Source: Ilyomonas sp965199905 (lineage in GTDB: Bacteria > Bacteroidota > Bacteroidia > Chitinophagales > Chitinophagaceae). Taken from it: a stretch of DNA of 64,000 bases. Each line of letters starts with the position of its first letter. Position 1 is the first letter of the stretch. This document shows, one piece after another, positions 45,827 through 54,635 of this stretch. The position numbers were made by a program, and so were the translations under genes. Location: the NCBI GenBank assembly GCA_965199905.1, contig OZ241366.1:1364001-1428000 (forward strand), given 5' to 3'. The notes beneath the pieces are model-generated. The model did no database searches and was not told the origin of the DNA. It saw only the letters and a list, made by a program, of their open reading frames with translations.

Positions 45827-45859
45827 TAAGCAAGCAATCAAAGAATCGTTAGAAGCCAA

Positions 45860-47002
45860 TTAATCGCGAAGCTCCTCGCGGGCAATCACGATTTTCTGTA
45901 TTTCAGAAGTGCCCTCACCAATGGTGCAAAGCTTGGCATCTCTGTAATATTTTTCTACGGGAAAATCTTTTGTATATCCATAGCCGCCAAAAATCTGCAC
46001 GGCGTCATTTGCAGCTTTTACAGCCACCTCGCTGGCATAATATTTTGCCATCGCGGAGGCTTTGGTAACAGGCTGATTAGTCACTTTTAAATGACAGGCA
46101 TTCTGGATCAACAAATCGGCAGCTTCTATTTCAGTTGCCATATCAGCAAGTTTAAAGCTAATACCCTGGAAAGAAGCAATCGGCTTATCGAACTGGTGTC
46201 GCTCTTTTGCGTATTGCTTAGCTGCTTCATAAGCGCCTTTTGCAATGCCGAGCGATAAAGCCGCAATAGAAATGCGACCGCCATCAAGCACTTTCATTGC
46301 CTGGTAAAAACCCTCTCCTACTTCACCCAAACGCGCATCATCGGAAATGCGGCAATTGTCAAAAATCATCTCAGCAGTTTCGCTGGCGCGCATGCCGAGC
46401 TTATTTTCTTTTTTTCCGCCATGAAAACCTGCAAAGCCACGCTCAACAATAAACGCAGTTGCGTTGTTCTTTGTGCGCGGCTCACCTGTGCGGGCAATAA
46501 CGACAGCAATGTCGCCGCTTTTGCCATGCGTGATCCAGTTCTTGGTTCCGTTTAAAACCCAGTCGTCGCCATCACGTACTGCGGTGCACTTCATATTGCC
46601 TGAATCGCTGCCTGTATTGGGTTCTGTTAATCCCCACGCGCCAATGTATTCTGCGGAAGCCAGCTTAGGCAAGTATCTGTATTTCTGCTCTTCGTTGCCA
46701 AAAAGTAAAATATGATTGGTACAAAGTGAGTTGTGAGCGGCTACGCTTAAACCGATTGAGCCGCACACTTTGGCAATCTCTACAATAATTTCTTTATATT
46801 CGAAATAGCTGAGGCCCGCGCCACCATACTCTTCAGGAACCAACACTCCCATCATTCCTAAGTGACCGAGCTCTTTAAAAAGCTGCACCGGAAATGTTTG
46901 CGCTTCATCCCATTCCATCACGTGCGGACGAATGCGACGCTCCGCAAAATCGCGGGCTGTTTCTTTAACCTGGGTTGTAACTTCTTCCACTAAAAAATCC
47001 AT
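45860..47002 (-). CDS. Acyl-CoA dehydrogenase
   Basis: 380 residues, standard short/medium-chain type length. FAD-binding signature GAWGLTEPNTGSDSGNMKC and NGTKNWITHG; the second signature is QIFGGYGYTKDFPVEKYYRD, and the catalytic Glu lies in IGEGTSEIQ. It introduces the first double bond in fatty-acid or branched-chain acyl-CoA oxidation, passing electrons to ETF. A TACATTTG -7 box (47029-47022) and a perfect-arm palindrome ACTAACA-TT-TGTTAGT (47003-47018) lie between promoter and start. Confidence 0.93.
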   Translation of the reverse strand: MDFLVEEVTTQVKETARDFAERRIRPHVMEWDEAQTFPVQLFKELGHLGMMGVLVPEEYGGAGLSYFEYKEIIVEIAKVCGSIGLSVAAHNSLCTNHILLFGNEEQKYRYLPKLASAEYIGAWGLTEPNTGSDSGNMKCTAVRDGDDWVLNGTKNWITHGKSGDIAVVIARTGEPRTKNNATAFIVERGFAGFHGGKKENKLGMRASETAEMIFDNCRISDDARLGEVGEGFYQAMKVLDGGRISIAALSLGIAKGAYEAAKQYAKERHQFDKPIASFQGISFKLADMATEIEAADLLIQNACHLKVTNQPVTKASAMAKYYASEVAVKAANDAVQIFGGYGYTKDFPVEKYYRDAKLCTIGEGTSEIQKIVIAREELRD

Positions 47003-47029
47003 ACTAACATTTGTTAGTTTGCAAATGTA
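47003..47029 (-). promoter_or_regulatory. -7 box with adjacent palindromic candidate operator (acyl-CoA dehydrogenase)
   Basis: TACATTTG (47029-47022) is followed at once by ACTAACATTTGTTAGT (47003-47018), whose 7-bp arms are perfect complements. It abuts the ATG at 47002. A TetR/FadR-like repressor binding here would block initiation; no regulator gene is near. Confidence 0.55.
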
Positions 47030-47067
47030 GGAGAAGTTTTGAGAGCGGAAAGTTTATTTGCAAAATT

Positions 47068-48027
47068 TTATTCAACAGTTAGAAAGGGAGATATTTTTTG
47101 ATACATCTCATCGTTAATAAAGACAATCTTTTTAATGCCTTCCACTGATGTAAAATTGCCGTGCTGCTTGCGGTAGATTACGATGGCTTCGGCAATGTCC
47201 GAAGGAATATTAGAATTGCTTTTTAACTCTGCTGCGGAAGCTTTATTAATATTAATTTTTTGAGATTGTGTTTTTGCAGAAGCTGTTGTTTGCAGACTGG
47301 TTTTATCACCGGAAATTGTCAGGTAAGGACGAATGATTCTATAGGTTGAATCGGTAATGCCATACACTTTCTTCACATCATCAACGGAAGCAAAGCCACC
47401 GGTTTTGTCGCGGTATTTTACAATGCGGTTACTCAGCACTTCACCAATAGCAGGCAGCGATTGCCATTGCTCAACTGAAGCGGTGCTTATGTCAATAATT
47501 TGTGGTTTCGGTTTATGATAAGAAGAATTGTCGCCGGAATATTTATTTGAAAACTCAGTACGATTTTGAGCAGCAGCTATTCTGACATAAGGCACCAAAC
47601 GGTTGGCTTCTTCTTCCTTTAATCCATAAATTTTTCGCAGATCATCAGGTTTATAAAAGTGTCCGCCTTTGCTGCGATAATTTACAATCGTATGTGCTGT
47701 TTTTTCCCGAAGTCCCAACTGTATAAAACCGGTTTCATCAATCGTATTTGGATCGAAATAAAAAAGTTTCGCTGATGTATTTATTGATGAATAAGAATCA
47801 GTTTTACTTTTTGAATAAACCTTCTGAAAGCCAATACTGTCGCCGCTTTGCGAAGATATCTGAGCGATCTTTTCATCTAAATTTTCAACAACAACAGCTT
47901 CGGTTGCAGGCTGATAAAAGATGCGGAACAAAAGATAAATGACGAGTAAAATAACGGCTGCAACAACAATGGTTCTTTGCTTTTTGGAAAAAACAAACCA
48001 GTCTTTCCATGTGGGGTTTGTTTGCAT
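47068..48027 (-). CDS. ComEA-like helix-hairpin-helix DNA-binding protein
   Basis: 319 residues. One transmembrane helix (about residues 20-38), then three helix-hairpin-helix modules. The second (SLPAIGEVLSNRIVKYRDKTG) and third (KININKASAAELKSNS with IAEAIVIYRKQHGNF) are clearest. This resembles ComEA, which binds incoming DNA in the periplasm, but with more HhH repeats. It follows the PhnP-like gene by 18 bp. Confidence 0.85.
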   Translation of the reverse strand: MQTNPTWKDWFVFSKKQRTIVVAAVILLVIYLLFRIFYQPATEAVVVENLDEKIAQISSQSGDSIGFQKVYSKSKTDSYSSINTSAKLFYFDPNTIDETGFIQLGLREKTAHTIVNYRSKGGHFYKPDDLRKIYGLKEEEANRLVPYVRIAAAQNRTEFSNKYSGDNSSYHKPKPQIIDISTASVEQWQSLPAIGEVLSNRIVKYRDKTGGFASVDDVKKVYGITDSTYRIIRPYLTISGDKTSLQTTASAKTQSQKININKASAAELKSNSNIPSDIAEAIVIYRKQHGNFTSVEGIKKIVFINDEMYQKISPFLTVE

Positions 48028-48045
48028 AGGTATATGGTTAAAAAA

Positions 48046-48936
48046 TCAGCAATGAAGTATCATTCCATCGTAGGCTAAAGATATGTGTTCCGGCAGACTT
48101 TGGTTGACAATTTCGTGCAATCCCAATTGATGACTGATGTGCGTAAAGTAAGCCTGCGGCATCCGCAGTTCTTCTACCAATGATGTGGCTTCATCAAGGG
48201 TAAAATGAGATAGATGATTTTCTCTGCGCAATGCATTTACAACCAAAACTTTCGAACCTCTGATCAAATCTTTATTGCGTTCATCAATTTTATTAGCATC
48301 AGTAATGTAGGTAAAATCACCAAAGCGATAACCATATACAAGCATCTTATGATGCCACACAACAACAGGTGTGATGGAAATGTCCCCAATGCTAAACGGC
48401 GCTTCCGAAATGGTCATCAAATTGATGTTCGGAATACCAGGATATTTATGCTCTGCAAATACATAAGCAAACTCATTTTTAAGCGCATTGCTTGTCATTT
48501 CATTCGCATACACATCAATCGCCTGCCCGGAAAAAAAATTATATGGACGCACATCATCAAGCCCGGCAATATGGTCTTTATGCGGATGCGTGAACAGAAC
48601 GGCATCTAATTTTTCATTGCCGGTACGCAACATTTGATACCGAAAATCAGGCGTGGTATCAACCACCATCGTTGTTGTGGGCGACTGAACCAAAATACTG
48701 GTACGAAGCCGTTTATCTTTTTTATCGGTTGACACGCACACTTCGCAGTGGCAGCCAATCATAGGAACGCCGGTACTGGTGCCGGTTCCTAAAAATGTTA
48801 TGGTAAGAGGTGTTTGCAAAGGGGCAAGATAACAGGATTTTCGATAAACGTTTCGTTCAGGCAGCTTAAGTTTTTTTCTTCCTGCTCTCTTTGCTTCGCA
48901 TGCTAAAATTATATTCTCACAAAGAGCAGAGTACAC
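48046..48936 (-). CDS. MBL-fold metal-dependent hydrolase (PhnP-like)
   Basis: The domain starts LTITFLGTGTSTGVP with IGCHCEVC. The zinc motif is THPHKDH, followed by YITDANKI and HLSHFTLDEA. The end is YFTHISHQLGLH. Relatives include phosphodiesterases of phosphonate breakdown (PhnP) and pyrroloquinoline-type proteins. Start uncertain: the open frame begins at 48936, but the first 39 residues are atypical and a TTG at 48819 (MQTPLTITFLG) may be the real start. The ComEA-like gene is downstream. Confidence 0.82.
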   Translation of the reverse strand: MYSALCENIILACEAKRAGRKKLKLPERNVYRKSCYLAPLQTPLTITFLGTGTSTGVPMIGCHCEVCVSTDKKDKRLRTSILVQSPTTTMVVDTTPDFRYQMLRTGNEKLDAVLFTHPHKDHIAGLDDVRPYNFFSGQAIDVYANEMTSNALKNEFAYVFAEHKYPGIPNINLMTISEAPFSIGDISITPVVVWHHKMLVYGYRFGDFTYITDANKIDERNKDLIRGSKVLVVNALRRENHLSHFTLDEATSLVEELRMPQAYFTHISHQLGLHEIVNQSLPEHISLAYDGMILHC

Positions 48937-48974
48937 AGCGTTTCATTTACCAAAAACAACTTTACAGATAAAAT

Positions 48975-49250
48975 TTATTCAGTTTTTTGTTTTGCAGTCT
49001 TCATTACTTCTTCAAATAATTTCTGCGAATTAAGCGTGAGCTTGTCAAAGTCAATCGGCAACTGCGGAATGATTTCCATCAGTGTATTGATGCGCCCTTC
49101 CACATCCAGAAACTTGTTCAAAACAATAACACGCTTGCTTTCCAACAGGCACCAGCCGCTTTGAAAAGTACCGCGCTCGTAACGAAGCGTGTACTCAGCT
49201 TCATGAACGATAGCTGTCAATTTATCAAGATAGTGTTGCGTGGGTTTCAT
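48975..49250 (-). CDS. Small conserved protein of unknown function
   Basis: 91 residues: helical, with YRLERGTFQSGW-type central strand (KRVIVLNKFLDVEG) and a Lys/Glu-rich C-terminal helix. No signal peptide or motif. It precedes the MBL gene by 38 bp on the same strand, so all three minus-strand genes to 47068 may be one operon. Confidence 0.65.
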   Translation of the reverse strand: MKPTQHYLDKLTAIVHEAEYTLRYERGTFQSGWCLLESKRVIVLNKFLDVEGRINTLMEIIPQLPIDFDKLTLNSQKLFEEVMKTAKQKTE

Positions 49251-49349
49251 TTGGCGAAGGTAAAAAGTAAAAACCCAAAAGTAAAAGGCGCAGTTTTAAT
49301 CATCATCACGAAGGAAATTGATACAAGAAACTTTAAACACCAGTAAAAC

Positions 49350-49466
49350 TTTTGTAACGATCATTCATCTCTTTTTTGATCGACAGTTGTGATTCTTGCG
49401 TGTCGAAGCAGCAAGAATCCTCTCATCAAGGTTCCGGGCAATGATTGAGCTTTTACAAAAGCAAAT
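49350..49466 (-). repeat. Dispersed intergenic repeat, copy R5 (full hairpin)
   Basis: On the minus strand AGCTCAATCATTGCCCGG through hairpin GATTCTTGC / GCAAGAATC (49391-49399 with 49411-49419) to the TGTCGATCAAAAAAG and GTTACAAAAG end. Same loop orientation as R3. It lies in the divergent spacer between the small gene and ftsE; a TACCTTCG -7-like box of ftsE is at 49581-49588. Confidence 0.92.
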
Positions 49467-49606
49467 TCAGCGACAGATTTTACTAACATTAATATCGCCT
49501 TCGTAAAACCACATCAAAACGCGCTGAGTATACTTTTTACAGAAAATCAATTTTTACACTTCCTGAAAAACCGGATTCTTTACCTTCGCCCGAAAGCGAT
49601 TCTCAT

Positions 49607-50296
49607 ATGTCTGAAACAGTGGTTTCGATTCAAAATGTAAATATATCTCAGGGCAGTAACCTTGTTCTTCAAAACGTCAATTTTACCGTTTCGCGCGGCG
49701 AGTTTGTATATCTTGTTGGTAAAACCGGCTCGGGCAAAAGCAGCCTTTTAAAAACCTTGTATGGCGAACTGCCCCTTACCAATGGCAGTGGCGATGTAGT
49801 AGGCTTCGACCTGAAAGGAATGACCTGGAAAAAACTGCCTTTTCTCCGTCGTAATCTCGGTGTCGTTTTCCAGGATTTTCAGTTGCTGACAGATAGAAAT
49901 GTGTATGAAAATCTTCGCTTTGTATTGAAGGCTACCGGCTGGAGCGATGACAAGTTGATACAGGAAAAAATTAATGATGTACTTGACAAAGTAGGCTTGA
50001 AAAGCAAAGGCTTTAAGATGACCTACGAGATGAGCGGCGGCGAGCAACAACGTGTTGACATTGCACGGGCTTTACTTAACTCGCCCAAATTGATTCTTGC
50101 CGATGAGCCAACCGGCAATCTTGATCCTGAAACCAGTGATGAAATTATGCAGTTGCTCACGCGCATCTGTGCTGATTATGGAAGTGCCATCATTATGGCA
50201 ACACACGATATTCCTTTGCTGGAAAGATTTCCATCGCGCACGCTTACCACTGAGCATGGCAAAGTGCTGGACAGCGCCAATGTTGCGATGGCTTAA
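49607..50296 (+). CDS. ftsE: Cell-division ABC ATPase FtsE
   Basis: 229 residues. Walker A GKTGSGKSSLLKTLYG, then LRRNLGVVFQDFQLLTDRNV (the FtsE-type Q-loop block), signature MSGGEQQRVDIARALL, Walker B LILADEPTGNLDPE and H-loop ATHD. FtsE with FtsX activates peptidoglycan hydrolases at the septum. ftsX is not next to it: fabG follows, so FtsX must be elsewhere. Confidence 0.88.
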   Translation: MSETVVSIQNVNISQGSNLVLQNVNFTVSRGEFVYLVGKTGSGKSSLLKTLYGELPLTNGSGDVVGFDLKGMTWKKLPFLRRNLGVVFQDFQLLTDRNVYENLRFVLKATGWSDDKLIQEKINDVLDKVGLKSKGFKMTYEMSGGEQQRVDIARALLNSPKLILADEPTGNLDPETSDEIMQLLTRICADYGSAIIMATHDIPLLERFPSRTLTTEHGKVLDSANVAMA

Positions 50297-50339
50297 AACA
50301 ACGCTTGTCATTTTTTACAAACCAACCATTTCTTATTTC

Positions 50340-51089
50340 ATGCTAAAAGATAAAGTATGTATAGTAACCGGTGCTGCACGCGGCATCGGCGAAGCAATTG
50401 CCATAAAACTTGCCGAGAACGGAGCCAATATTGCTTTTACCTATGTAAGCGAAAGCAGCAAAGACAAAGCAACGGCGCTGGAAGAAAAGCTGACCGCGAT
50501 GGGCGTTAAAGCCAAAGCTTATCAAAGCAATGCAGGCGATTTTGCAGCCTGCGAAAGCTTTGTAAACAGTGTGGTAAAAGAATGGGGAACCGTTGATGTT
50601 TGTGTAAACAATGCAGGCATCAGCAAGGATAATTTATTACTGCGTATGTCACCGGAACAATGGGACGATGTGATGGACATTAACCTGAAAAGTGTGTTCA
50701 ACATGACAAAGCAAGTGATACGCCCAATGATGAAAGCGAAGAAAGGCAGCATCGTTAACATGAGCTCTATCATTGGCATTCGCGGCAATGCGGGACAAAG
50801 CAGTTATGCGGCAAGCAAAGCAGGTATTATTGGTTTTACAAAAAGTGTAGCGCTTGAATTGGGAAGCCGAAACATTCGTTGCAACGCTATTGCGCCTGGC
50901 TTTATTGAAACTGATATGACGCATTATTTGAAAGAAGGAAGTGCAGCCGATGACTTCAAGAAAAAAATACCACTTGGCCGCTTTGGCACAGGCGAAGAAG
51001 TGGCAAATACAACACTGTTTCTTGCCTCAGATATGAGCTCTTATATAACAGGACAAGTGCTGAGCGTATGTGGCGGCTTAAACATTTAA
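50340..51089 (+). CDS. fabG: 3-oxoacyl-[acyl-carrier-protein] reductase
   Basis: 249 residues. SDR cofactor motif VTGAARGIGEAIAIKLA, NNAGISKDN, catalytic Ser-Tyr-Lys in NMSSIIGIRGNAGQSSYAASKAG, and APGFIETDMT. It reduces beta-ketoacyl-ACP with NADPH in fatty-acid synthesis. The open frame extends upstream into ftsE; the ATG at 50340 matches the family start. The downstream glycosyltransferase begins 12 bases after this gene's stop, in the same frame. Confidence 0.95.
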   Translation: MLKDKVCIVTGAARGIGEAIAIKLAENGANIAFTYVSESSKDKATALEEKLTAMGVKAKAYQSNAGDFAACESFVNSVVKEWGTVDVCVNNAGISKDNLLLRMSPEQWDDVMDINLKSVFNMTKQVIRPMMKAKKGSIVNMSSIIGIRGNAGQSSYAASKAGIIGFTKSVALELGSRNIRCNAIAPGFIETDMTHYLKEGSAADDFKKKIPLGRFGTGEEVANTTLFLASDMSSYITGQVLSVCGGLNI

Positions 51090-51098
51090 TGCTACCGC

Positions 51099-52268
51099 TT
51101 GACGCTTTCCATTATCATAGTCAGCTACAACGTAAAGTGTTTTTTAGAGCAATGTTTATGCTCTGTAAAGGAAGCTATTCATAACATAGAAACGGAAGTA
51201 ATTGTTATTGATAATGCTTCGGCTGATGATACGATTCCTTACCTGCAATCATCTTTTCCCTGGGTAAAATTTATTCAGAATAAAACAAATGATGGCTTTG
51301 CAAAAGCGAATAATAATGCCTTAGAGAAGACAATCGGACAGTACATTTTATTTTTAAATCCTGATACAATACTGGCAGAAGACACTCTGACACGGTGTCT
51401 TTCTTTTTATAAAAACCATATAGAAGCTGGTGCTATTGGTGTCAGGATGATTGATGGTTCAGGCATCTTTTTACCAGAGAGCAAACGTTCGTTTCCATCG
51501 CCGCTTGTTGCCTTTTATAAGCTGACAGGTTTGTCATCTTTATTTCCTCAATCAAAGCGATTTGGGAAGTATGCATTGAGTTATTTATCACAAAATGATG
51601 TGCACGAAGTAGATGTGATTTCCGGTGCTTTTATAATGATTCCAAAAATAATACTTGATAGAACCGGCGGCTTTGATGAACGTTTTTTTATGTACGCGGA
51701 AGATATTGACCTGAGCTACCGTGTACAGAAACAAAATTTTCGCAACTACTATCTTGGTGATATAACGATCATACATTTTAAAGGCGAAAGCACAAAAAAA
51801 GGAAGCCTGAATTATGTACGAGTCTTCTACAATGCCATGAGTCTTTTTGTAAAAAAATGGTATCCCGGCGCAGGCTCGTGGCTGTTGCGAAAAACATTGC
51901 AGGCAGGCATTTTTGTAAGAGGCGCAGCCTCTGTTTTTGTTTTGCCATTTAAAAGAAAGAAAAAGAATTTTCCTTTGTTCTCAAACATCGTTTTGATTGG
52001 TGACACACATAATACAAGCCTTGCGGCCGATATTGCCTGTCATTATTGTACTGGTAAAAATGTGTTGAAACTAACAGAAGCAGAAAGAGGAGAATTGGTT
52101 GATTCAGTTATTGTGTTTTGTATTGGCGATAGTTGGAATTATAAAAAAAGTATTGAGCGGATAGAAAAGCAAAATGCTTATTCTTACAAATGGTTTGGAA
52201 AAGACAGTCGCAGCATTGTTGGCAGTGATAATAAAAACAGTAGCGGGGAAGTGTGGGTGAAATCATAA
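51099..52268 (+). CDS. Family 2 glycosyltransferase starting with TTG
   Basis: 389 residues. GT2 N-terminus LSIIIVSYNVKCFLEQCL, the donor-binding VIDNASADDT, FLNPDT (DxD-like) and the later RFFMYAEDIDLSYRVQK motif. Later part (from about 270) is a positively charged extension typical of lipid-linked sugar GTs. No ATG precedes the conserved start in frame: the fabG stop TAA is followed by TGC TAC CGC and then the TTG. So translation must begin at TTG 51099, or be read through from fabG. Confidence 0.85.
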   Translation: MTLSIIIVSYNVKCFLEQCLCSVKEAIHNIETEVIVIDNASADDTIPYLQSSFPWVKFIQNKTNDGFAKANNNALEKTIGQYILFLNPDTILAEDTLTRCLSFYKNHIEAGAIGVRMIDGSGIFLPESKRSFPSPLVAFYKLTGLSSLFPQSKRFGKYALSYLSQNDVHEVDVISGAFIMIPKIILDRTGGFDERFFMYAEDIDLSYRVQKQNFRNYYLGDITIIHFKGESTKKGSLNYVRVFYNAMSLFVKKWYPGAGSWLLRKTLQAGIFVRGAASVFVLPFKRKKKNFPLFSNIVLIGDTHNTSLAADIACHYCTGKNVLKLTEAERGELVDSVIVFCIGDSWNYKKSIERIEKQNAYSYKWFGKDSRSIVGSDNKNSSGEVWVKS

Positions 52269-52300
52269 ATTATATAAATGAGATATGGTTGTTAGAAAGC

Positions 52301-52385
52301 TCAATCATTGCCCTGAACGACGATCCGCCGCACGGCGGACGCAACAGGCGATCAACCGGAGCAACGAACGATGGTTACCAAAAAA
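52301..52385 (+). repeat. Dispersed intergenic repeat, copy R6 (GC-rich hairpin variant)
   Basis: TCAATCATTGCCCTGAAC, then a different stem TCCGCCG (52324-52330) / CGGCGGA (52333-52339), then CAACAGGCGATCAACC and AACGATGGTTACCAAAA. It ends about 70 bp before the purE start. A CAGCGTGTGAT after it matches one after R1. Confidence 0.88.
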
Positions 52386-52453
52386 TACCTGCAATATCAG
52401 CGTGTGATATTTAAAATAGCAATTCATCTGAATCAATAAAATTATAGTTGACA

Positions 52454-52963
52454 ATGGTTGGAATCATCATGGGAAGCGACAGCGATTTGTCGGTAATGAA
52501 AGCAGCGGCTGATATTTTGACAGAGTTTGAAATACCGTTTGAACTGACTGTTGTATCAGCTCACCGTACGCCAGCACGTATGATGACTTACGCTGAAACC
52601 GCGCGTGGACGCGGCTTGCAGGTAATTATTGCCGGTGCGGGCGGCGCCGCACATTTGCCGGGTATGATAGCTGCCGTTACAACGTTGCCGGTGATTGGTG
52701 TGCCGGTAAAATCATCGAACTCAATTGATGGCTGGGATTCTATACTGTCTATTTTACAAATGCCAAACGGTGTTCCTGTAGCTACGGTAGCTTTGAATGC
52801 GGCGAAGAATGCAGGCATTTTGGCTGCGCAAATCATAGGTACTACTGACCCGCGTGTGGCTGACACTTTATTTAGCTATAAAGAAAAAATGAAGAGCGAA
52901 GTGATAGAAAAAGCGAAACGGCTGAAGGATGATTTCGCGAATGAATTTGATGAAGCTTTATAA
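52454..52963 (+). CDS. purE: N5-carboxyaminoimidazole ribonucleotide mutase
   Basis: About 169 residues. GIIMGSDSDLSVMKAA, VSAHRTPARM (catalytic His) and GAGGAAHLPGMIAA identify class I PurE. It moves the carboxyl group to make CAIR in purine synthesis. The ATG at 52454 is preferred over a TTG two codons upstream. Its last 6 bp overlap the end of the convergent bshC. Confidence 0.95.
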   Translation: MVGIIMGSDSDLSVMKAAADILTEFEIPFELTVVSAHRTPARMMTYAETARGRGLQVIIAGAGGAAHLPGMIAAVTTLPVIGVPVKSSNSIDGWDSILSILQMPNGVPVATVALNAAKNAGILAAQIIGTTDPRVADTLFSYKEKMKSEVIEKAKRLKDDFANEFDEAL

Positions 52964-54574
52964 ACTTACGATGGTGAATTGTTGCTCAAGCGATAGCGAG
53001 CTTTGAGAAATGTTTTTGATAAAATCGTTGCCATAACGCGCATACCAGCCACTGATATTATCCACACGTTCCTGAAGATTTCCGTTTGGAAACAGTTGCC
53101 CTTTTATTGTTTCGATTTGCTTCTTTTCGGTATCATGTTTTCTTCTTTCTGCACGCATGATTTTGTCTTGTAGGGCGGCTAGTTTTTTCTCCGTCAGCGC
53201 AGACAGTGCAACCGTATGTTCAGCCAATGTAGGATCTGCTTTTGATACAATTGACTGCAGCTTTACAAACAGCTCTTCTGCTTCCTTTGTTTCCTCGGCA
53301 ATACTGATTTGATGATCTGCATTGCGCTTTATTAAATCGTTTATCAACTGTAGCGCATCTTTAAAAAAATCAACAGAAGACAAACCCAGTTTTTTCATTT
53401 TTTCTTTTTTATCCGGTGTAACGAAAAGAAAAGAATTGCGCAACAACAACATTGGGTAGGGAACATTAACGGATGCAAAAACATTCTTCAATTCGAGCCA
53501 GTAAGCCAGTTCGCCACCGCCGCCGATAAATACAATATTTGGTAATAATGTGTCCTGTAATATGCCGCGCAAAATAACATTCGGGCTAAAGCGATCAGGA
53601 TGATTTTCCAGTTCTTTCAGTAACTCTTCTTTTGTAAACCTCAGCTTCTTTGTTTGTACGATAAAATTATCGCCTTCCCTTTCTATACGCTCGCGGCTAT
53701 CATCAATCAGGTAAAATAAATTGATCTTCCTGCCGCCTGCCTGCACTTTATAATTTTTCGATAACTCAACGACTGTTTTTTCAACTTCGCTGTATGAAAA
53801 CTGCTCTTCAATCTCTTTTTGGAAAACAGGAATCAGCAAGCGTTTTAGCTCACTGTTATCCGGAATTAAAACAACAACGCCATACTCGCCAAACAGTTCA
53901 TTAATCACTTCCAGCGTTGCTTGCTGAATAGTGTTTTCCGGGCGATAACAGCGTTTAAAAATTCGGATCAGTTCATTGCCAAAAGGCAATACAGAAATCT
54001 GATTTTCGAGCTCCTGAAGAAGAGTGAGAAACTCTTTATCAATTTTCATTCTGCCAACGGCGCCTGTTTGTTTTGTATTCCATTTGTATTGCTTTCCATC
54101 AACGTTTATAGTTCCAAGTTCATCAAGATCAGCGTCTTCGCTGCCCATATAAAAAACAGGAACAAAATTGTGCTCAGGCAATTGCTTTGAGAGAGTTTCA
54201 GCCAGCTTTACAGTATGCAGAATTTTATAAGCAAAATATAAAGGACCCGTAAAAATAACGGGTTGATGCGCCGTGGTTATAGTGAATGTGTTTGGTTGCG
54301 TCAGCAACCCGATATTCTTTTTTGTTTTGGTTGATATTGATAAGTTCCCATATTGTTGTTGCAATACACTTACCAATACATCACGATTCTGCGGAAAGGC
54401 TTGTCGTTGTTCAATCGCAGCTTTGATACCATCCATAGAAACAGGGTGGTTGTAGAAAGGTTTTAGCGTTTCTTTCTCTTCTAAATAATCAACAATCGTT
54501 TTGGAATAATATCCGGTTTGCTGGTAAGGGATGTTGGTACAATCTGAACTTTTTTCCGCCTGCTGTTGATTCAT
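52958..54574 (-). CDS. bshC: Bacillithiol biosynthesis cysteine-adding enzyme BshC
   Basis: 538 residues, normal BshC length. Motifs: TTAHQPVIFTGPLYFAYK near the N-terminus, FVPVFYMGSEDADLDELG, ERKINLFYLIDDSRERI-type and SPNVILRGILQDTLLPN with FIGGGGELAYW; the C-terminus is a coiled coil. BshC joins cysteine to GlcN-malate to give the low-molecular-weight thiol bacillithiol. bshA and bshB are absent from the window. A TATCTTTG -7 box lies at 54601-54594. Confidence 0.93.
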   Translation of the reverse strand: MNQQQAEKSSDCTNIPYQQTGYYSKTIVDYLEEKETLKPFYNHPVSMDGIKAAIEQRQAFPQNRDVLVSVLQQQYGNLSISTKTKKNIGLLTQPNTFTITTAHQPVIFTGPLYFAYKILHTVKLAETLSKQLPEHNFVPVFYMGSEDADLDELGTINVDGKQYKWNTKQTGAVGRMKIDKEFLTLLQELENQISVLPFGNELIRIFKRCYRPENTIQQATLEVINELFGEYGVVVLIPDNSELKRLLIPVFQKEIEEQFSYSEVEKTVVELSKNYKVQAGGRKINLFYLIDDSRERIEREGDNFIVQTKKLRFTKEELLKELENHPDRFSPNVILRGILQDTLLPNIVFIGGGGELAYWLELKNVFASVNVPYPMLLLRNSFLFVTPDKKEKMKKLGLSSVDFFKDALQLINDLIKRNADHQISIAEETKEAEELFVKLQSIVSKADPTLAEHTVALSALTEKKLAALQDKIMRAERRKHDTEKKQIETIKGQLFPNGNLQERVDNISGWYARYGNDFIKNISQSSLSLEQQFTIVSL

Positions 54575-54593
54575 AAAAAACCTCTCTGTGGTG

Positions 54594-54601
54594 CAAAGAT
54601 A
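54594..54601 (-). promoter_or_regulatory. -7 box of bshC
   Basis: TATCTTTG on the minus strand, 19 bp before the bshC ATG; matches TAnnTTTG. No good -33 box at the usual distance. Confidence 0.5.
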
Positions 54602-54635
54602 ACTGGCCGTTCATTTGTTTGATAAGGACTGACAA

